The notes: generated by a model not told the origin, from the sequence alone. Counted from the first letter of the stretch, positions 33,063 to 41,865 are shown. The stretch: DNA of 64,000 nt from Rhodoferax sp. OV413 (GCA_945861785.1 CAMAWD010000016.1:1-64000); one strand, 5' to 3'. A program made the numbers and translations.

Positions 33063-34232
33063 ATGTTGAGACGTTGGTTTGTTGTCGTCGCATCCGCCCT
33101 GGTGCTGCCACTGGCGTCCGCCCAGGACGTCGTCAAGGTGGGTATCGTGGCGCCGTTCAGCGGCCCCAATGCCGTTTACGGCGAGCAGTTCAAGCGCGGC
33201 GTAGAACTGTATCTGGACGAGATTGGCCAAAAGGCAGGTAACAGTCGAATCGAGGTGATTTATCGCGACGAGTCCGGCGGCCCGGAGCGGGTGCGCCAGG
33301 TGACCCAGGAGCTGATCGTGCGAGATGGGGCGCAGATTTTGGGCGGATATGTGTTCACGCCCAGTGTGTTGGCCATCGCACCCGTCATTACCCAGAGCAA
33401 GACGCCTACGGTGATATTCAACGCGGCCACCGGGATGATCACCCGCCGCTCGCCGTACTTTGCGCGGGTTTCCCACACGCAGTGGTCGGGCGCCACCACG
33501 ATGGCGGAATGGGCCGCAAAGAACGGTGTCAAGGAGGCCTACGTCGCGGTATCCGACTATGCGCCAGGGCATGACGCACGCGACGGGTTCAAAACGGTAT
33601 TCTCGAAACTCGGCGGCAAAATCGTCGGCGAGGTGAACATCCCGCTGGCCACGACCGATTTCGGGCCCTTCATGCAACGCATTCGCGACGCGAAGCCCGC
33701 CGCCGTATACGTGTTCATGCCGGTGGGACCGACTTCGGTGTCCTTCGTCAAGACCTTCGTCTCTTATGGCATGGCCAAGGACGGAGTGAAGCTGATGGGC
33801 ACCGGCGAGACGGACGAACTCGACCTTGCCGCCATCGGCGAGTCGGCGCTCGGTATGATTACCTCGTACCACTATTCTCCGCATCTCGACAACGCTGAAA
33901 ATAAGCGATATTTGGAGGCATTCAGAAAGAAGTACGGCCCGACGGCCATGGCCAATTTCGCGTCAACTGCCGCATATGACGGTATGCATGCCATTGCCGA
34001 TGTAGTCCAGAGACTCGCTGGGAAGATCGACGGCGACAAGGCCATGGATGTGCTGAAGGGATGGAAAGCGGCGAGCCCGCGCGGTCCGATCCAGATCGAC
34101 CCGGTCGAACGCGACATCATCCAGACCCAGTACATCCGGCGTGTTCAGAAAGTCGGCGACGGCATGGGCAATATCGCGTTCGACAAGTTCGACGCAGTAA
34201 AGGACCCATGGAAGGTGCTCAACCCTCCTTGA
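33063..34232 (+). CDS. livK: Periplasmic substrate-binding protein, LivK type
   Basis: A 389-residue protein with a signal peptide (LRRWFVVVASALVLPLASA, cleavage before QD) and a type I periplasmic-binding fold: VKVGIVAPFSGPNAVYGEQF, YVFTPSVLAIAPVITQSKTP, SDYAPGHDARDGFKTVF. This amidic/aromatic-binding subgroup often handles aromatic or amide compounds rather than leucine. A good AAGGAGAG lies before ATG 33063. It ends the liv gene run, just before the two hydrolases. Confidence 0.85.
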   Translation: MLRRWFVVVASALVLPLASAQDVVKVGIVAPFSGPNAVYGEQFKRGVELYLDEIGQKAGNSRIEVIYRDESGGPERVRQVTQELIVRDGAQILGGYVFTPSVLAIAPVITQSKTPTVIFNAATGMITRRSPYFARVSHTQWSGATTMAEWAAKNGVKEAYVAVSDYAPGHDARDGFKTVFSKLGGKIVGEVNIPLATTDFGPFMQRIRDAKPAAVYVFMPVGPTSVSFVKTFVSYGMAKDGVKLMGTGETDELDLAAIGESALGMITSYHYSPHLDNAENKRYLEAFRKKYGPTAMANFASTAAYDGMHAIADVVQRLAGKIDGDKAMDVLKGWKAASPRGPIQIDPVERDIIQTQYIRRVQKVGDGMGNIAFDKFDAVKDPWKVLNPP

Positions 34233-34291
34233 TACATTGTCTGTAAACCGGTGCGCCGGCAGAGTCGACGCACCCAAATCGGACTACCGCG

Positions 34292-35209
34292 ATGACAAAA
34301 CAGCCCCTTGCCGACCACACTGGCACGACCAGTGCACCCCTGGATGCCGCCGATACGGCTCCAGGATCTCCGGAACACGAGTACAACAGCCGACTATGGG
34401 CCCCGGACTACGCCCAGACGCTTGCCCGGCACCGCGAAAGCGGGCAGGCGGCGCGCTGCGCGCCCGGTGTGCGAATCGACCTGGCCTGGGGCGCGCAGGA
34501 GCGCCAGAAGCTCGATCTCTTCCTGCCGCCTGCCGCTGCAGGCCCACTGGTGGTGCACATCCATGGCGGCTTCTGGCAGGTTGTGGCCTCCGGCAAGGAT
34601 GGCGGAAGCTTTCTCGCGCCGGGGTTTGTCGCGCATGGCTGCGCCTTCGCTGCGGTCCAGTACACCTTGTGCCCGCAGATTGGCATGGATGGCATGGTGC
34701 AGCAATTGCGCGAGGCAATCGCCTGGATCTGGAGCGAGTTGCCGCAATTGGGCTATTCGCCCGGGCGCACCGTCCTGGTAGGTCATTCGGCCGGTGCCCA
34801 CCTGGCGGCAATGCTGGCCCTGACCGATTGGAAACAGTCGGTGCACCCGGCCCGGTCCATTGCTGGCGCATGCGGCGTCAGCGGCCTGTACGACTTGCGC
34901 CCGCTGCTCGCTACATCCTTCAATCTAGCGCTGGGCATGGACCCTGAATGCGCCGCGCGCAACAGTCCCCTGGACCACGTCAACAAGGATGCGCCGCCCA
35001 TGTTGTTGGCGGTCGGGGGCCTGGAGAGCGCTTCGTTCCTGCAGCAGACAGCCGGCTTTGCCGAGGCGCTGGAGCACCACGGTGTGCGTGTTCAGCAATC
35101 CGTGCTGACCGGCCGTAACCACTTCGACGCCATCGAAGTGCTGACGGACGCTGCGCACCCGCTGACCAGATCCGTCCTACGCCTTTGCGATGGTGAAGGA
35201 GCGGCTTGA
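34292..35209 (+). CDS. Alpha/beta hydrolase, kynurenine-formamidase-like, copy 1
   Basis: A 305-residue hydrolase. LVVHIHGGFWQ is the oxyanion-hole motif, VLVGHSAGAHLAAM holds the nucleophile Ser, and SVLTGRNHFDAIE the catalytic His. The HGGFW motif and EHEYNSRLWAPDYA start are typical of arylformamidase-like (AFMID) hydrolases, which cleave N-formyl or ester bonds. It is paralogous to the gene at 35754 (both start with HEYN.R.W and share HGGFW and GHSAGAH) and flanks ridA with it. Likely cytoplasmic. The stop overlaps the ridA start (TGATG). Confidence 0.8.
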   Translation: MTKQPLADHTGTTSAPLDAADTAPGSPEHEYNSRLWAPDYAQTLARHRESGQAARCAPGVRIDLAWGAQERQKLDLFLPPAAAGPLVVHIHGGFWQVVASGKDGGSFLAPGFVAHGCAFAAVQYTLCPQIGMDGMVQQLREAIAWIWSELPQLGYSPGRTVLVGHSAGAHLAAMLALTDWKQSVHPARSIAGACGVSGLYDLRPLLATSFNLALGMDPECAARNSPLDHVNKDAPPMLLAVGGLESASFLQQTAGFAEALEHHGVRVQQSVLTGRNHFDAIEVLTDAAHPLTRSVLRLCDGEGAA

Positions 35210-35688
35210 TGGGACAGATCGACGAGAAGATCGCGGCCATGGGCATCGTCCTGCCCGATCCGCTGGTTTTGCCCGGGGTCAATCGCACTGCGGCCGTGCT
35301 GATCGGCAATATCCTGTATCTCTCCGGCCATGGCGCAGCCTTGTTGACAGATCAACACCTGGTCCGCCGCGGCCGGCTCGGCAGGGAGTTGACCGTCGAG
35401 CAGGGTTATGCCGTTGCGCGGGCGCTGGCCATCAAGATGTTGGCCACCCTCAAGCACCATCTCGGTCACCTCGATCGGGTTGTGCGCGTGGCCAAGATCA
35501 CGGGTATGGTCAACTGCGTGCCCGAATTCGAACAACACAACCTGGTGATCAACGGCGCTTCGGACGTATTTTTTGAAGTGTTCGGGCCACAAGTTGGCTG
35601 CCATGCACGCTCGAGCCTGGGAGTTGCCGGCTTGGTGGCCAACCAGCCGGTCGAGGTCGAGGGAATCTTTCATGTGGCGAGCGTCTGA
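35209..35688 (+). CDS. RidA/YjgF-family protein
   Basis: A 159-residue protein: RTAAVLIGNILYLSGHGAAL, ALAIKMLATLKHHLGHLDRV and VINGASDVFFEVFG, the order of RidA-like trimeric enamine/imine deaminases. The longer form (~155 residues) belongs to the YjgF-like subgroup with unknown substrates. ATG 35209 shares its A with the stop of the upstream hydrolase. In the Rut pathway a RidA member (RutC) acts beside an alpha/beta hydrolase and an isochorismatase-type amidase, the same mix as here. Confidence 0.8.
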   Translation: MGQIDEKIAAMGIVLPDPLVLPGVNRTAAVLIGNILYLSGHGAALLTDQHLVRRGRLGRELTVEQGYAVARALAIKMLATLKHHLGHLDRVVRVAKITGMVNCVPEFEQHNLVINGASDVFFEVFGPQVGCHARSSLGVAGLVANQPVEVEGIFHVASV

Positions 35689-35753
35689 AGCCACCGACCG
35701 CGCTTGCGTTGGGCAGCGACGCAACGCGGCTCTTGCAGCGACAATCTATCGCC

Positions 35754-36674
35754 ATGACAACACCCAGCAAGCGTGACGGGCAGCCATTCGATGCATGGCC
35801 AGGGGCAGGGACGGGCGCGGGCCCGGGCACGCTGGACCATGAATACAACACTCGCGCGTGGGCCCGCGACTACCAGGAAACATTGGAACGGCATCGAAGC
35901 CTGGGCGAAGCAGTGCGACAGAGTGCTGGGGCCTTGCTGGCCATTCCGTGGGGTGCCAAGCCGCGCCAAAAGCTGGACTTGCTACTGCCCAAGGCGCAAC
36001 GTGGCCCCCTGGTGGTGTACCTGCATGGCGGATTCTGGCAATTCCGGTCTAGCGGCAAGGAGGGCGGAGCTTTTCTGGCACCCGAATTTCTCAGGCGCGG
36101 CATCGCCTACGCGGGTGTTTCCTACGAGCTTTGTCCTGCCGTGAACATGGACCAGATGGTGCTGCAAATACGCGAGGCGGTTTCCTGGCTAGTTCACAGG
36201 GCACCGGGTTTCGGCTACGACATTGACCGCCTGACCTTGGTCGGACACTCGGCCGGCGCCCACCTGGCGGCAATGGCTGCGCTGTCGGACTGGGAGTCCC
36301 TAGGCGTACGCAGCAACCTGATTGCTGGGGTTTGCGGGGTAAGCGGGATCTATGACCTGCGTCCGCTGCTGCACACCCAGCTCAACAGCGCGCTGCGGAT
36401 GAGCAGGGAGGAGGCCGTTCGCTGCAGTCCACTGATGCACTTGCGTCGCGACTCGCCGAGCATGCTGGTGTCCTATGGTGCCGGCGAAAGCACTGAGTTC
36501 AAGCGGCAAACCCTGGACTTCTTCCATGCGTGCCGATCCCGAGAGATCGACACGGCAGTTTACGAGTTGGCCGGCCGTGACCACTATGCGGCTATCGAGG
36601 ACGTGGTCGCTCCCGGTCACCCTCTTCTTGATGCCACGATGGCGCTGGCGCTCGGCACGACGGCAGCGGCCTGA
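35754..36674 (+). CDS. Alpha/beta hydrolase, kynurenine-formamidase-like, copy 2
   Basis: A 306-residue paralogue of the hydrolase at 34292: DHEYNTRAWARDYQ, LVVYLHGGFWQ, LTLVGHSAGAHLAAMAAL and AGRDHYAAIEDVV with the catalytic His. All catalytic residues are present. Divergence is high enough that the two likely have distinct substrates. ATG 35754 was chosen because the conserved HEYN block follows after 25 residues; earlier codons are not conserved. Confidence 0.8.
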   Translation: MTTPSKRDGQPFDAWPGAGTGAGPGTLDHEYNTRAWARDYQETLERHRSLGEAVRQSAGALLAIPWGAKPRQKLDLLLPKAQRGPLVVYLHGGFWQFRSSGKEGGAFLAPEFLRRGIAYAGVSYELCPAVNMDQMVLQIREAVSWLVHRAPGFGYDIDRLTLVGHSAGAHLAAMAALSDWESLGVRSNLIAGVCGVSGIYDLRPLLHTQLNSALRMSREEAVRCSPLMHLRRDSPSMLVSYGAGESTEFKRQTLDFFHACRSREIDTAVYELAGRDHYAAIEDVVAPGHPLLDATMALALGTTAAA

Positions 36675-36705
36675 GGTCTGGCAACGGCAGACAACGCTTG
36701 CGGCA

Positions 36706-37959
36706 TCAGCGGCGCAGCATGGACTCGCTCTCGCTCGGGTCATGCGGATCGAGGTCCGACACTGTTTCGCGGATCGATTTCATTAACGCCTCGGCCGCTG
36801 GCGCTGCAATCGACTGGGCGCGCCAGATCAGGCCGATGTGGTGGCGCAGTTCGGGCATGTCGATCGGCAGCATGGCCAACATGCCGAAGCGAAGTTCGTA
36901 TTCGATTTCGTGCCGCGACAAGGCTGTGACAGCGTCGCTCTCCATCAGCAGCCCGCGATTCATCGCCAGTGACGAGGTTTCAGCCACGACTTTCGCGGCG
37001 GTCGAATGGTGCTGCGCCCAAGCTTTCTCGAACAATTGGCGTGTGGGTGTACTCGGTCGCGCGAGAACCCAATCGACATCGGAAAGTTCTTGGAAAGATA
37101 ACGGCCTCACGCGTGTGAGGGGATGCCCGGCGCGCACGATCAGCGAGAGCTGGTCTTCAAGCAGGGCCTCACCCGCGAAGTCTGAGCCGGCCACCAACGG
37201 GCGCATGGCCGCCACGATCATGTCCAGTCGGCCAGCCCGCAGATCAACGGCCAAAGTGTCGAAAGGGCCCTCGGTGACCGATACACGAACTGCGGGATGG
37301 CGCCGCAACAGCCTGGCAACAGCGCGCGGCAAGATGGCGGTGCGTCCGAACGGCGTGGCTCCAACACGAACGCTGCCGCTCATGACGCCTTGAAGTGCGG
37401 CGATCTCCTCCTGCGCTTGGCGCAATTCGTCCAAAGCAAGGCGCACCCGATGCGCTAGTGCCAAGGCGGCACGCGAAGGCAACAACCCCCGTGACGACCT
37501 TTCGAAGAGCGTTGCTCCAAGACCCCCTTCAATTTCGCGGATCGCTGCGCTGACCGCTGGCTGTGTGACACCGATGCTCCTGGCCGCGGCCGGCATGTTG
37601 TGCAGTTCAGTGAGAGCCACTAGCGCGGCCAGCCTGCGCACGCCTACCAGCAAGGAAAAGATCGATGCGGTCGCAGGAACGGGCCGCTCCAACAAATCCG
37701 ATACTTCTCGCCGCCCCAGTTCGAATTGTTCCACCGTGCGCCTCGCACGGGTGAGCAACGCTTCGCCATAGACTGTCAGCGACATGCCCGCTGCGCTGCG
37801 CTCGAACAATGGCACGCCGAGACCGGCTTCAAGTTCGAGGACCGAGCGTGTCACCGCCGACTGCGCACGATAGATGCTGGCGGCACCGTGCGACACACGG
37901 CCGGTCTCGGCTACGGCAAGGAACGCCTTGAGATGGCGCAGGTTGATTTCCACGGGCAT
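36706..37959 (-). CDS. LysR-family regulator with two helix-turn-helix domains
   Basis: A 417-residue protein. Residues 4-80 form one LysR-type HTH (NLRHLKAFLAVAETGRVSHG, AQSAVTRSVLELEAGLG, LFERSAAGM). Residues ~105-165 form a second one (LAALVALTELHNMPAAARSI, TQPAVSAAIREIEGGLG, LFERSSRG). A normal effector-binding domain follows (from MSGSVRVGATPFGRTAIL). Normal LysR proteins have one HTH and ~300 residues. ATG 37959 begins at the first HTH. It stands between the hydrolase/ridA genes and the divergent BNR gene, and is the likely regulator of the island. Confidence 0.85.
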   Translation of the reverse strand: MPVEINLRHLKAFLAVAETGRVSHGAASIYRAQSAVTRSVLELEAGLGVPLFERSAAGMSLTVYGEALLTRARRTVEQFELGRREVSDLLERPVPATASIFSLLVGVRRLAALVALTELHNMPAAARSIGVTQPAVSAAIREIEGGLGATLFERSSRGLLPSRAALALAHRVRLALDELRQAQEEIAALQGVMSGSVRVGATPFGRTAILPRAVARLLRRHPAVRVSVTEGPFDTLAVDLRAGRLDMIVAAMRPLVAGSDFAGEALLEDQLSLIVRAGHPLTRVRPLSFQELSDVDWVLARPSTPTRQLFEKAWAQHHSTAAKVVAETSSLAMNRGLLMESDAVTALSRHEIEYELRFGMLAMLPIDMPELRHHIGLIWRAQSIAAPAAEALMKSIRETVSDLDPHDPSESESMLRR

Positions 37960-38122
37960 CGGTTCGGGCCGCAATTCCAGACGGTGATGGAGGAACTCGA
38001 TGATAAGCGGATGCTGATAAACAAATTCGATATGTCGCCGTCCGTTTTTGCATATGCCCGTCGCAAGCATCGGCCTGAGAATGGTGTCTGCGAACACACC
38101 TGCCAATGCACGAATCGATCTC

Positions 38123-39109
38123 ATGAATACCAAAGCTTATGCTGCTTCGGTCGGACATTCGGTCTGGTTCAGCCAGGACCAGGGGGAGAAGTGGGCGCGT
38201 GCCCATACCCACCTTGGTGGCATCTACAACGAGTCGCGGTGTTGGTGCGTGTCGACGCATCCGGCCCAGCCAGGGGTGGTGTTGTCCGGAACCGATCAAG
38301 GCATCTACCGCTGGGATCCCGTTGAAAACAAGTGGATTCACCTCCCATCCGAATTGGATTCTCTGCAGGTACTTCAATTGGAGCAGGCCCCATGGGATCC
38401 GGACTTCATCTTGGCCGGTACGCGGCCTGCCGGTGTCTATCGATCCATCGATGCGGGCCAGACATGGAGCCGTCTGGCGCTTGGCAACGCGGTCGAGTGC
38501 AGCTTCATCAATACGCCGCGGGTCACGTCGATCCACTTTGATCCGCGCGACCGCGATACCTTATGGATCACAATCGAAATCGACGCCATCTGGCGCAGTC
38601 GGGACCGCGGCGCAACCTGGGAGCGTTTGGGCAACGGGCTTCTGACCGACGACGTTCACACAGTGGCGCTGATCGACGAACTCGGCGGCAGGCGGATCCT
38701 GGTGGCAACTGAAGAAGGCCTGCACCGGTCCGATGACGAGGGCCGCAACTTCTATCCGGTCCCGGTTCCGCAGGCTCCGTGGCCTTACTTTCGCGCCATG
38801 GTTGTGCGCGCGGACCGCACTGGCGTTTTGTTCCTTGCCATCGGTGATCGGCCCTCAGGCGAAACCGGAATGTTACTGCGCAGCCGCGACTGGGGAGAGA
38901 CCTGGGCAGACGCCGGCTTGCCCAAGCCCGTGAACAGCACGATCTGGTCGATCGGTACCAATGTCGCCGATCCTTTGCTGATCTATTGCTGCACAATTTT
39001 CGGCCAGGTGTTCCGCTCGAGCGACGGCGGCGAGAACTGGACTAAGCTCGTGCGGGAGCTCGGTGAGTTGCGCATGATTACCTGGGCGCCGACTGGGCAG
39101 GAGCGCTAA
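38123..39109 (+). CDS. BNR / Asp-box beta-propeller protein
   Basis: A 328-residue protein with six Asp boxes: SQDQGEKW, SIDAGQTW, SRDRGATW, SDDEGRNF, SRDWGETW and SSDGGENW, spaced as in sortilin/sialidase-type beta-propellers. There is no signal peptide, so it is predicted cytoplasmic, unlike most such proteins. A propeller may be a lactonase-like enzyme or a scaffold; no catalytic residues can be named. ATG 38123 starts just before the first blade. The isochorismatase-type gene begins directly after its stop codon, so they are co-transcribed. Confidence 0.75.
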   Translation: MNTKAYAASVGHSVWFSQDQGEKWARAHTHLGGIYNESRCWCVSTHPAQPGVVLSGTDQGIYRWDPVENKWIHLPSELDSLQVLQLEQAPWDPDFILAGTRPAGVYRSIDAGQTWSRLALGNAVECSFINTPRVTSIHFDPRDRDTLWITIEIDAIWRSRDRGATWERLGNGLLTDDVHTVALIDELGGRRILVATEEGLHRSDDEGRNFYPVPVPQAPWPYFRAMVVRADRTGVLFLAIGDRPSGETGMLLRSRDWGETWADAGLPKPVNSTIWSIGTNVADPLLIYCCTIFGQVFRSSDGGENWTKLVRELGELRMITWAPTGQER

Positions 39110-39796
39110 ATGAACGAAGTCGATAAGGTGCATCCACTCGTCTGGCCACAGTACGTGATCGACCGGGTCCTGGCAAAACGTGGCAGGCTTGAAATATTTC
39201 AGCATTTCGACCCCGCCGAGACGGCGCTGGTGGTGATCGACATGCAGAATTTTTATGTGGCCGAGGTTGCCACCGCGCGCGCGATCGTTCCCAATATCAA
39301 TCGCCTGGCCAAGGCGCTGCGAGAAGGCGGTGGAACCGTCGCGTGGGTTTGTATGACCGCCGGCAAGGATGGTGGCAGTCTGTGGTCGATCTACCACGAC
39401 AATTTCTTCACGCTCGAGAAGGCGGCCCGGCATCGGGACCAGCTCACCGAAGGTGCGCAGGGGCATCGCTTGTATGGCGCGCTGGAAAGCCAGCCGGCCG
39501 ACCTGTTCGTGTCCAAGACACGCTTCTCGCCGTTCGTGTCTGGCAGCTCGAATCTGGAGTCGATGCTGCGTGCACGGCGCATCCGCAACCTGATCGTGGT
39601 CGGCACCGCAACGAACATGTGTTGCGAGTCTGCCGCGCGCGACGCGATGATGCTCGACTACCGTGTTGTCATGGTTGCCGATGCCTGCGCGGCACGCTAC
39701 GACGAGGACCATCTTGCAGGTCTAACTTCCTTCTACCAGAGCTTTGGCGACGTGCGCCTCACCGGCGATGTCATCGATCGGCTGCTCACCCCTTAA
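39110..39796 (+). CDS. Isochorismatase-family cysteine hydrolase
   Basis: A 228-residue protein: ALVVIDMQNFYV with catalytic Asp, LFVSKTRFSPFVSGSSNLES with catalytic Lys, and VVGTATNMCCESAARDAM with the nucleophile Cys. This D-K-C triad marks amidohydrolases such as RutB, N-carbamoylsarcosine amidohydrolase and NicF. It directly follows the propeller gene. An N-terminal extension of ~35 residues before the fold is as in RutB-like enzymes. The substrate is probably an amide or carbamoyl intermediate produced by the island. Confidence 0.8.
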   Translation: MNEVDKVHPLVWPQYVIDRVLAKRGRLEIFQHFDPAETALVVIDMQNFYVAEVATARAIVPNINRLAKALREGGGTVAWVCMTAGKDGGSLWSIYHDNFFTLEKAARHRDQLTEGAQGHRLYGALESQPADLFVSKTRFSPFVSGSSNLESMLRARRIRNLIVVGTATNMCCESAARDAMMLDYRVVMVADACAARYDEDHLAGLTSFYQSFGDVRLTGDVIDRLLTP

Positions 39797-39835
39797 CGGA
39801 CAGCCGCGGCACCTGCCAGCACGATCGGATCCACC

Positions 39836-40375
39836 GTGTTTATCTACAGACCCCATGTGCACCAACTCGATGGCACGATCACTCCCGATCTGGTTGTAGA
39901 TCGGCTCGCCGTAGATGGTGATGAAGTGCCCAACGTGTTGTCCGATCGGGTCGCATTGGCCGGGTGCGGTGCGACTTGCACGCCAGCGATAGTGCTGATT
40001 GCGGCGGGTTACGGCACCTTGATGGGGCTGGGCTTTGTAATCACCACGGCAGATCAGGGCCCCGCACACCTGTGCCTCATCGGTCGCGCTGCCTGGCGGC
40101 TGGCAGACGTATCGACCCACGCCGATCGCCTGCACTTGGAACTTCATTGGCACCAGGGTGGCGTCGAGGTCACGCACCGAGGTGTGCCCGCATCCGGGCG
40201 CTGGGTCGACCCGGCGCGGGGTGTCGCAGTCTGCTGGACCGAGCCCGCTTGGCGCGTTCCCTTAGATGCGCAGTGGTGCTCGGTCGGCCTGCATGATCCG
40301 CTGCGAGATCGCGCCTTGACTCACCGAATTGAAGTCCATCGTCAGGGCCTCCTTGGCAATAGGAAAAACGTTTAA
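39836..40375 (+). CDS. Hypothetical open frame after the isochorismatase gene
   Basis: A 179-codon frame from GTG 39836 in the same direction as the isochorismatase gene, 40 bases behind it. It has protein-like segments (ITPDLVVDRLAVDGDEVPNV, AIVLIAAGYGTLMGLGF) but no family I recognise, and overlaps competing frames on the minus strand. It could be a decayed gene. Treat as doubtful. Confidence 0.28.
   Translation: MFIYRPHVHQLDGTITPDLVVDRLAVDGDEVPNVLSDRVALAGCGATCTPAIVLIAAGYGTLMGLGFVITTADQGPAHLCLIGRAAWRLADVSTHADRLHLELHWHQGGVEVTHRGVPASGRWVDPARGVAVCWTEPAWRVPLDAQWCSVGLHDPLRDRALTHRIEVHRQGLLGNRKNV
40262..40339 (-). CDS. Short 25-codon open frame with a strong ribosome-binding site
   Basis: On the minus strand CCAAGGAGGCCCTGACG lies directly before ATG 40339, an excellent Shine-Dalgarno at the right distance. 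The product begins MDFNSVSQGAISQRIMQ and stops after 25 codons. Either a gene start truncated by rearrangement or a genuine small protein; the next upstream gene on the plus strand begins at 40459 so the start is in a divergent position. Confidence 0.35.
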   Translation of the reverse strand: MDFNSVSQGAISQRIMQADRAPLRI

Positions 40376-40458
40376 TCGTCAAGTCTGCCGGCGTGGCCCG
40401 TCACAGGCCATGTCGCAGGGTGTCGCAGCCCAACGCCAAGCGCGAAGCGTCCGCCGCC

Positions 40459-41455
40459 ATGGCCATGTCATCCAACGAACGCCCATACGCCGGCGCGCCG
40501 TTTCGCAAAGTGCATTGGGCCCCGCGCGACATCGAGGTCGAACGTCGTCGCAATGGCGAGATCGTCCTGCGTTCACGCGTACCGATGCAGGCCCCCGCCC
40601 CGCATTTGCCACATTGGCTGTCCCATTGGGCCGCAGAGCACCCCGAGCGCACCTGGCTGGCGCAGCGCCGCGATGCAGGCCCGACTGCCGGTGGCGCCGA
40701 TCTCGCCCGCGTATGCGTTGGTGAGCCAGGACCATGTCAAGCTCAAGCACCTGTTCGACCTGGTCGACCCTGCGCTGGTGGTGGTCCAGGACGGCCCGAC
40801 TTTTCAGCGGGCGCTGGTCAGCTCGAGGAGACGCTGCGCAACCTGCGCGAGATCGCACCCACCCTCTACGGCAATGTGCCGGCCGGCTTTGCCGCACTGG
40901 CGGTGCGCAGTTGCGGCGAACGCATCGTGTTCTACACCGGCTGGGGCTTCACGGAAACCGGTCCCACCTCGACTGGCACCTACTGGGACACCGAACGCGT
41001 CGGCCTGATCGGCCTGCCCTTCCCCGGCGTCGCGCTCAAGCTGGTGCCGCTGCCGCAGCCTGGCCAATACGAACTGCGCCTGAAAGGCCCGAATGTCATG
41101 CCCGGCTACTACCGGCGGCCCGACCTCACCGCAGCGGCCTTTGACGAGGAGGGTTTCTACAAGATCTGCGACGCGGGCAGCTTAGTCGACCCCGAAGACC
41201 CGACGCCGGGCCTGGTGTTCGGTGGCCGGGTGTCCGAAGACTTCAAACTCACCACCGGAACCTTCGTCAACGTCGGTCCGTTGCGAACGGCCGCCATTGC
41301 CGCCGCTTCGCCGCTGCTGCTGGACGCATTGGTGGCGGGGCAGGACCGACCCTACGCGGGCCTGCTGGCATGGCCGCAACTGGAGGCCTGCAGAACGCTC
41401 GTCGACCAAGCCGCCGCGAGCGCCGCCGATTTGGTGCGCGATGCGCGCGTGACGG
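40459..41455 (+). pseudogene. Feruloyl-CoA-synthase-like gene, broken by deletions and frameshifts
   Basis: Three pieces in two frames: residues from ATG 40459 (APFRKVHWAPRDIEVERR, LSHWAAEHPERTWLAQ), a shifted piece at 40685-40820 (APISPAYALVSQDHVKLKHL, VDPALVVVQDGPTF), and from 40825 QLEETLRNLREIAPTLYGNV, FYTGWGFTETGP, NVMPGYYRRPDLTAAAFDEE and TGTFVNVGPLRT. This is the feruloyl/aryl-CoA synthetase layout. Large central deletions remove the AMP-binding core, so it is dead. It is fused head to tail to the start of a phosphotransferase fragment of opposite strand. Confidence 0.7.
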
Positions 41456-41865
41456 ACGCCGTGCGCAGTGGCAAAGTGTGCGTCACGCTGGATGCGCCGC
41501 GGCAAGGTCTCGCCGTCGATGCGGCGCATCACATAGCCTTCGCCCAGCCGATCGCGTGGGGCCAGCACCTGCACCACCTCAGGCACCGGCAGGCCGGCGG
41601 CATGCACGGCTTGCACCAGCGCTGCCTCGGGCGTCAGGCTGAGCGCGGTGCCGTTGCGCACGCCGCCACCCGAGCGGCGCAGGATCAAGCGCTGCGCAGC
41701 GCCGTCGCCGTGCACCGCATCGAAGGCCCAGGTCTGCTGGGTGGCGCCAGCCGTCAGCCGCTGCAGCCTGTACACGCTGGGCTGGCACGGCAGCAACTGG
41801 CCCAGACCTTGGGCCAGGGCAGCGGGCTCGTTCACAGACGGGGACTCGACGCTGGGTGCCATCAT
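41456..41865 (-). pseudogene. Phosphotransferase (APH/ACAD10-type) N-terminal fragment
   Basis: From ATG 41865 or 41862 on the minus strand the reading GLGQLLPCQPSVYRLQRLTA, LILRRSGGG, EAALVQAVHAAGLPVPEVV and YVMRRIDGETLPRRI gives the N-lobe of aminoglycoside-phosphotransferase-like kinases often paired with acyl-CoA dehydrogenases. The C-lobe with the catalytic site is missing; the reading fuses into the feruloyl-CoA synthase end near 41450. It diverges from the acyl-CoA dehydrogenase at 42025, a frequent arrangement. Confidence 0.65.

Noticed and set aside
36698-37393. Plus-strand frame within the LysR gene
   Set aside because: Composition and lack of similarity mark it as the antisense shadow of the LysR coding sequence.
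39722-40177. Minus-strand protein gene opposite the hypothetical at 39836
   Set aside because: The reading is rich in His/Gln/Arg without family resemblance and looks like an antisense shadow.
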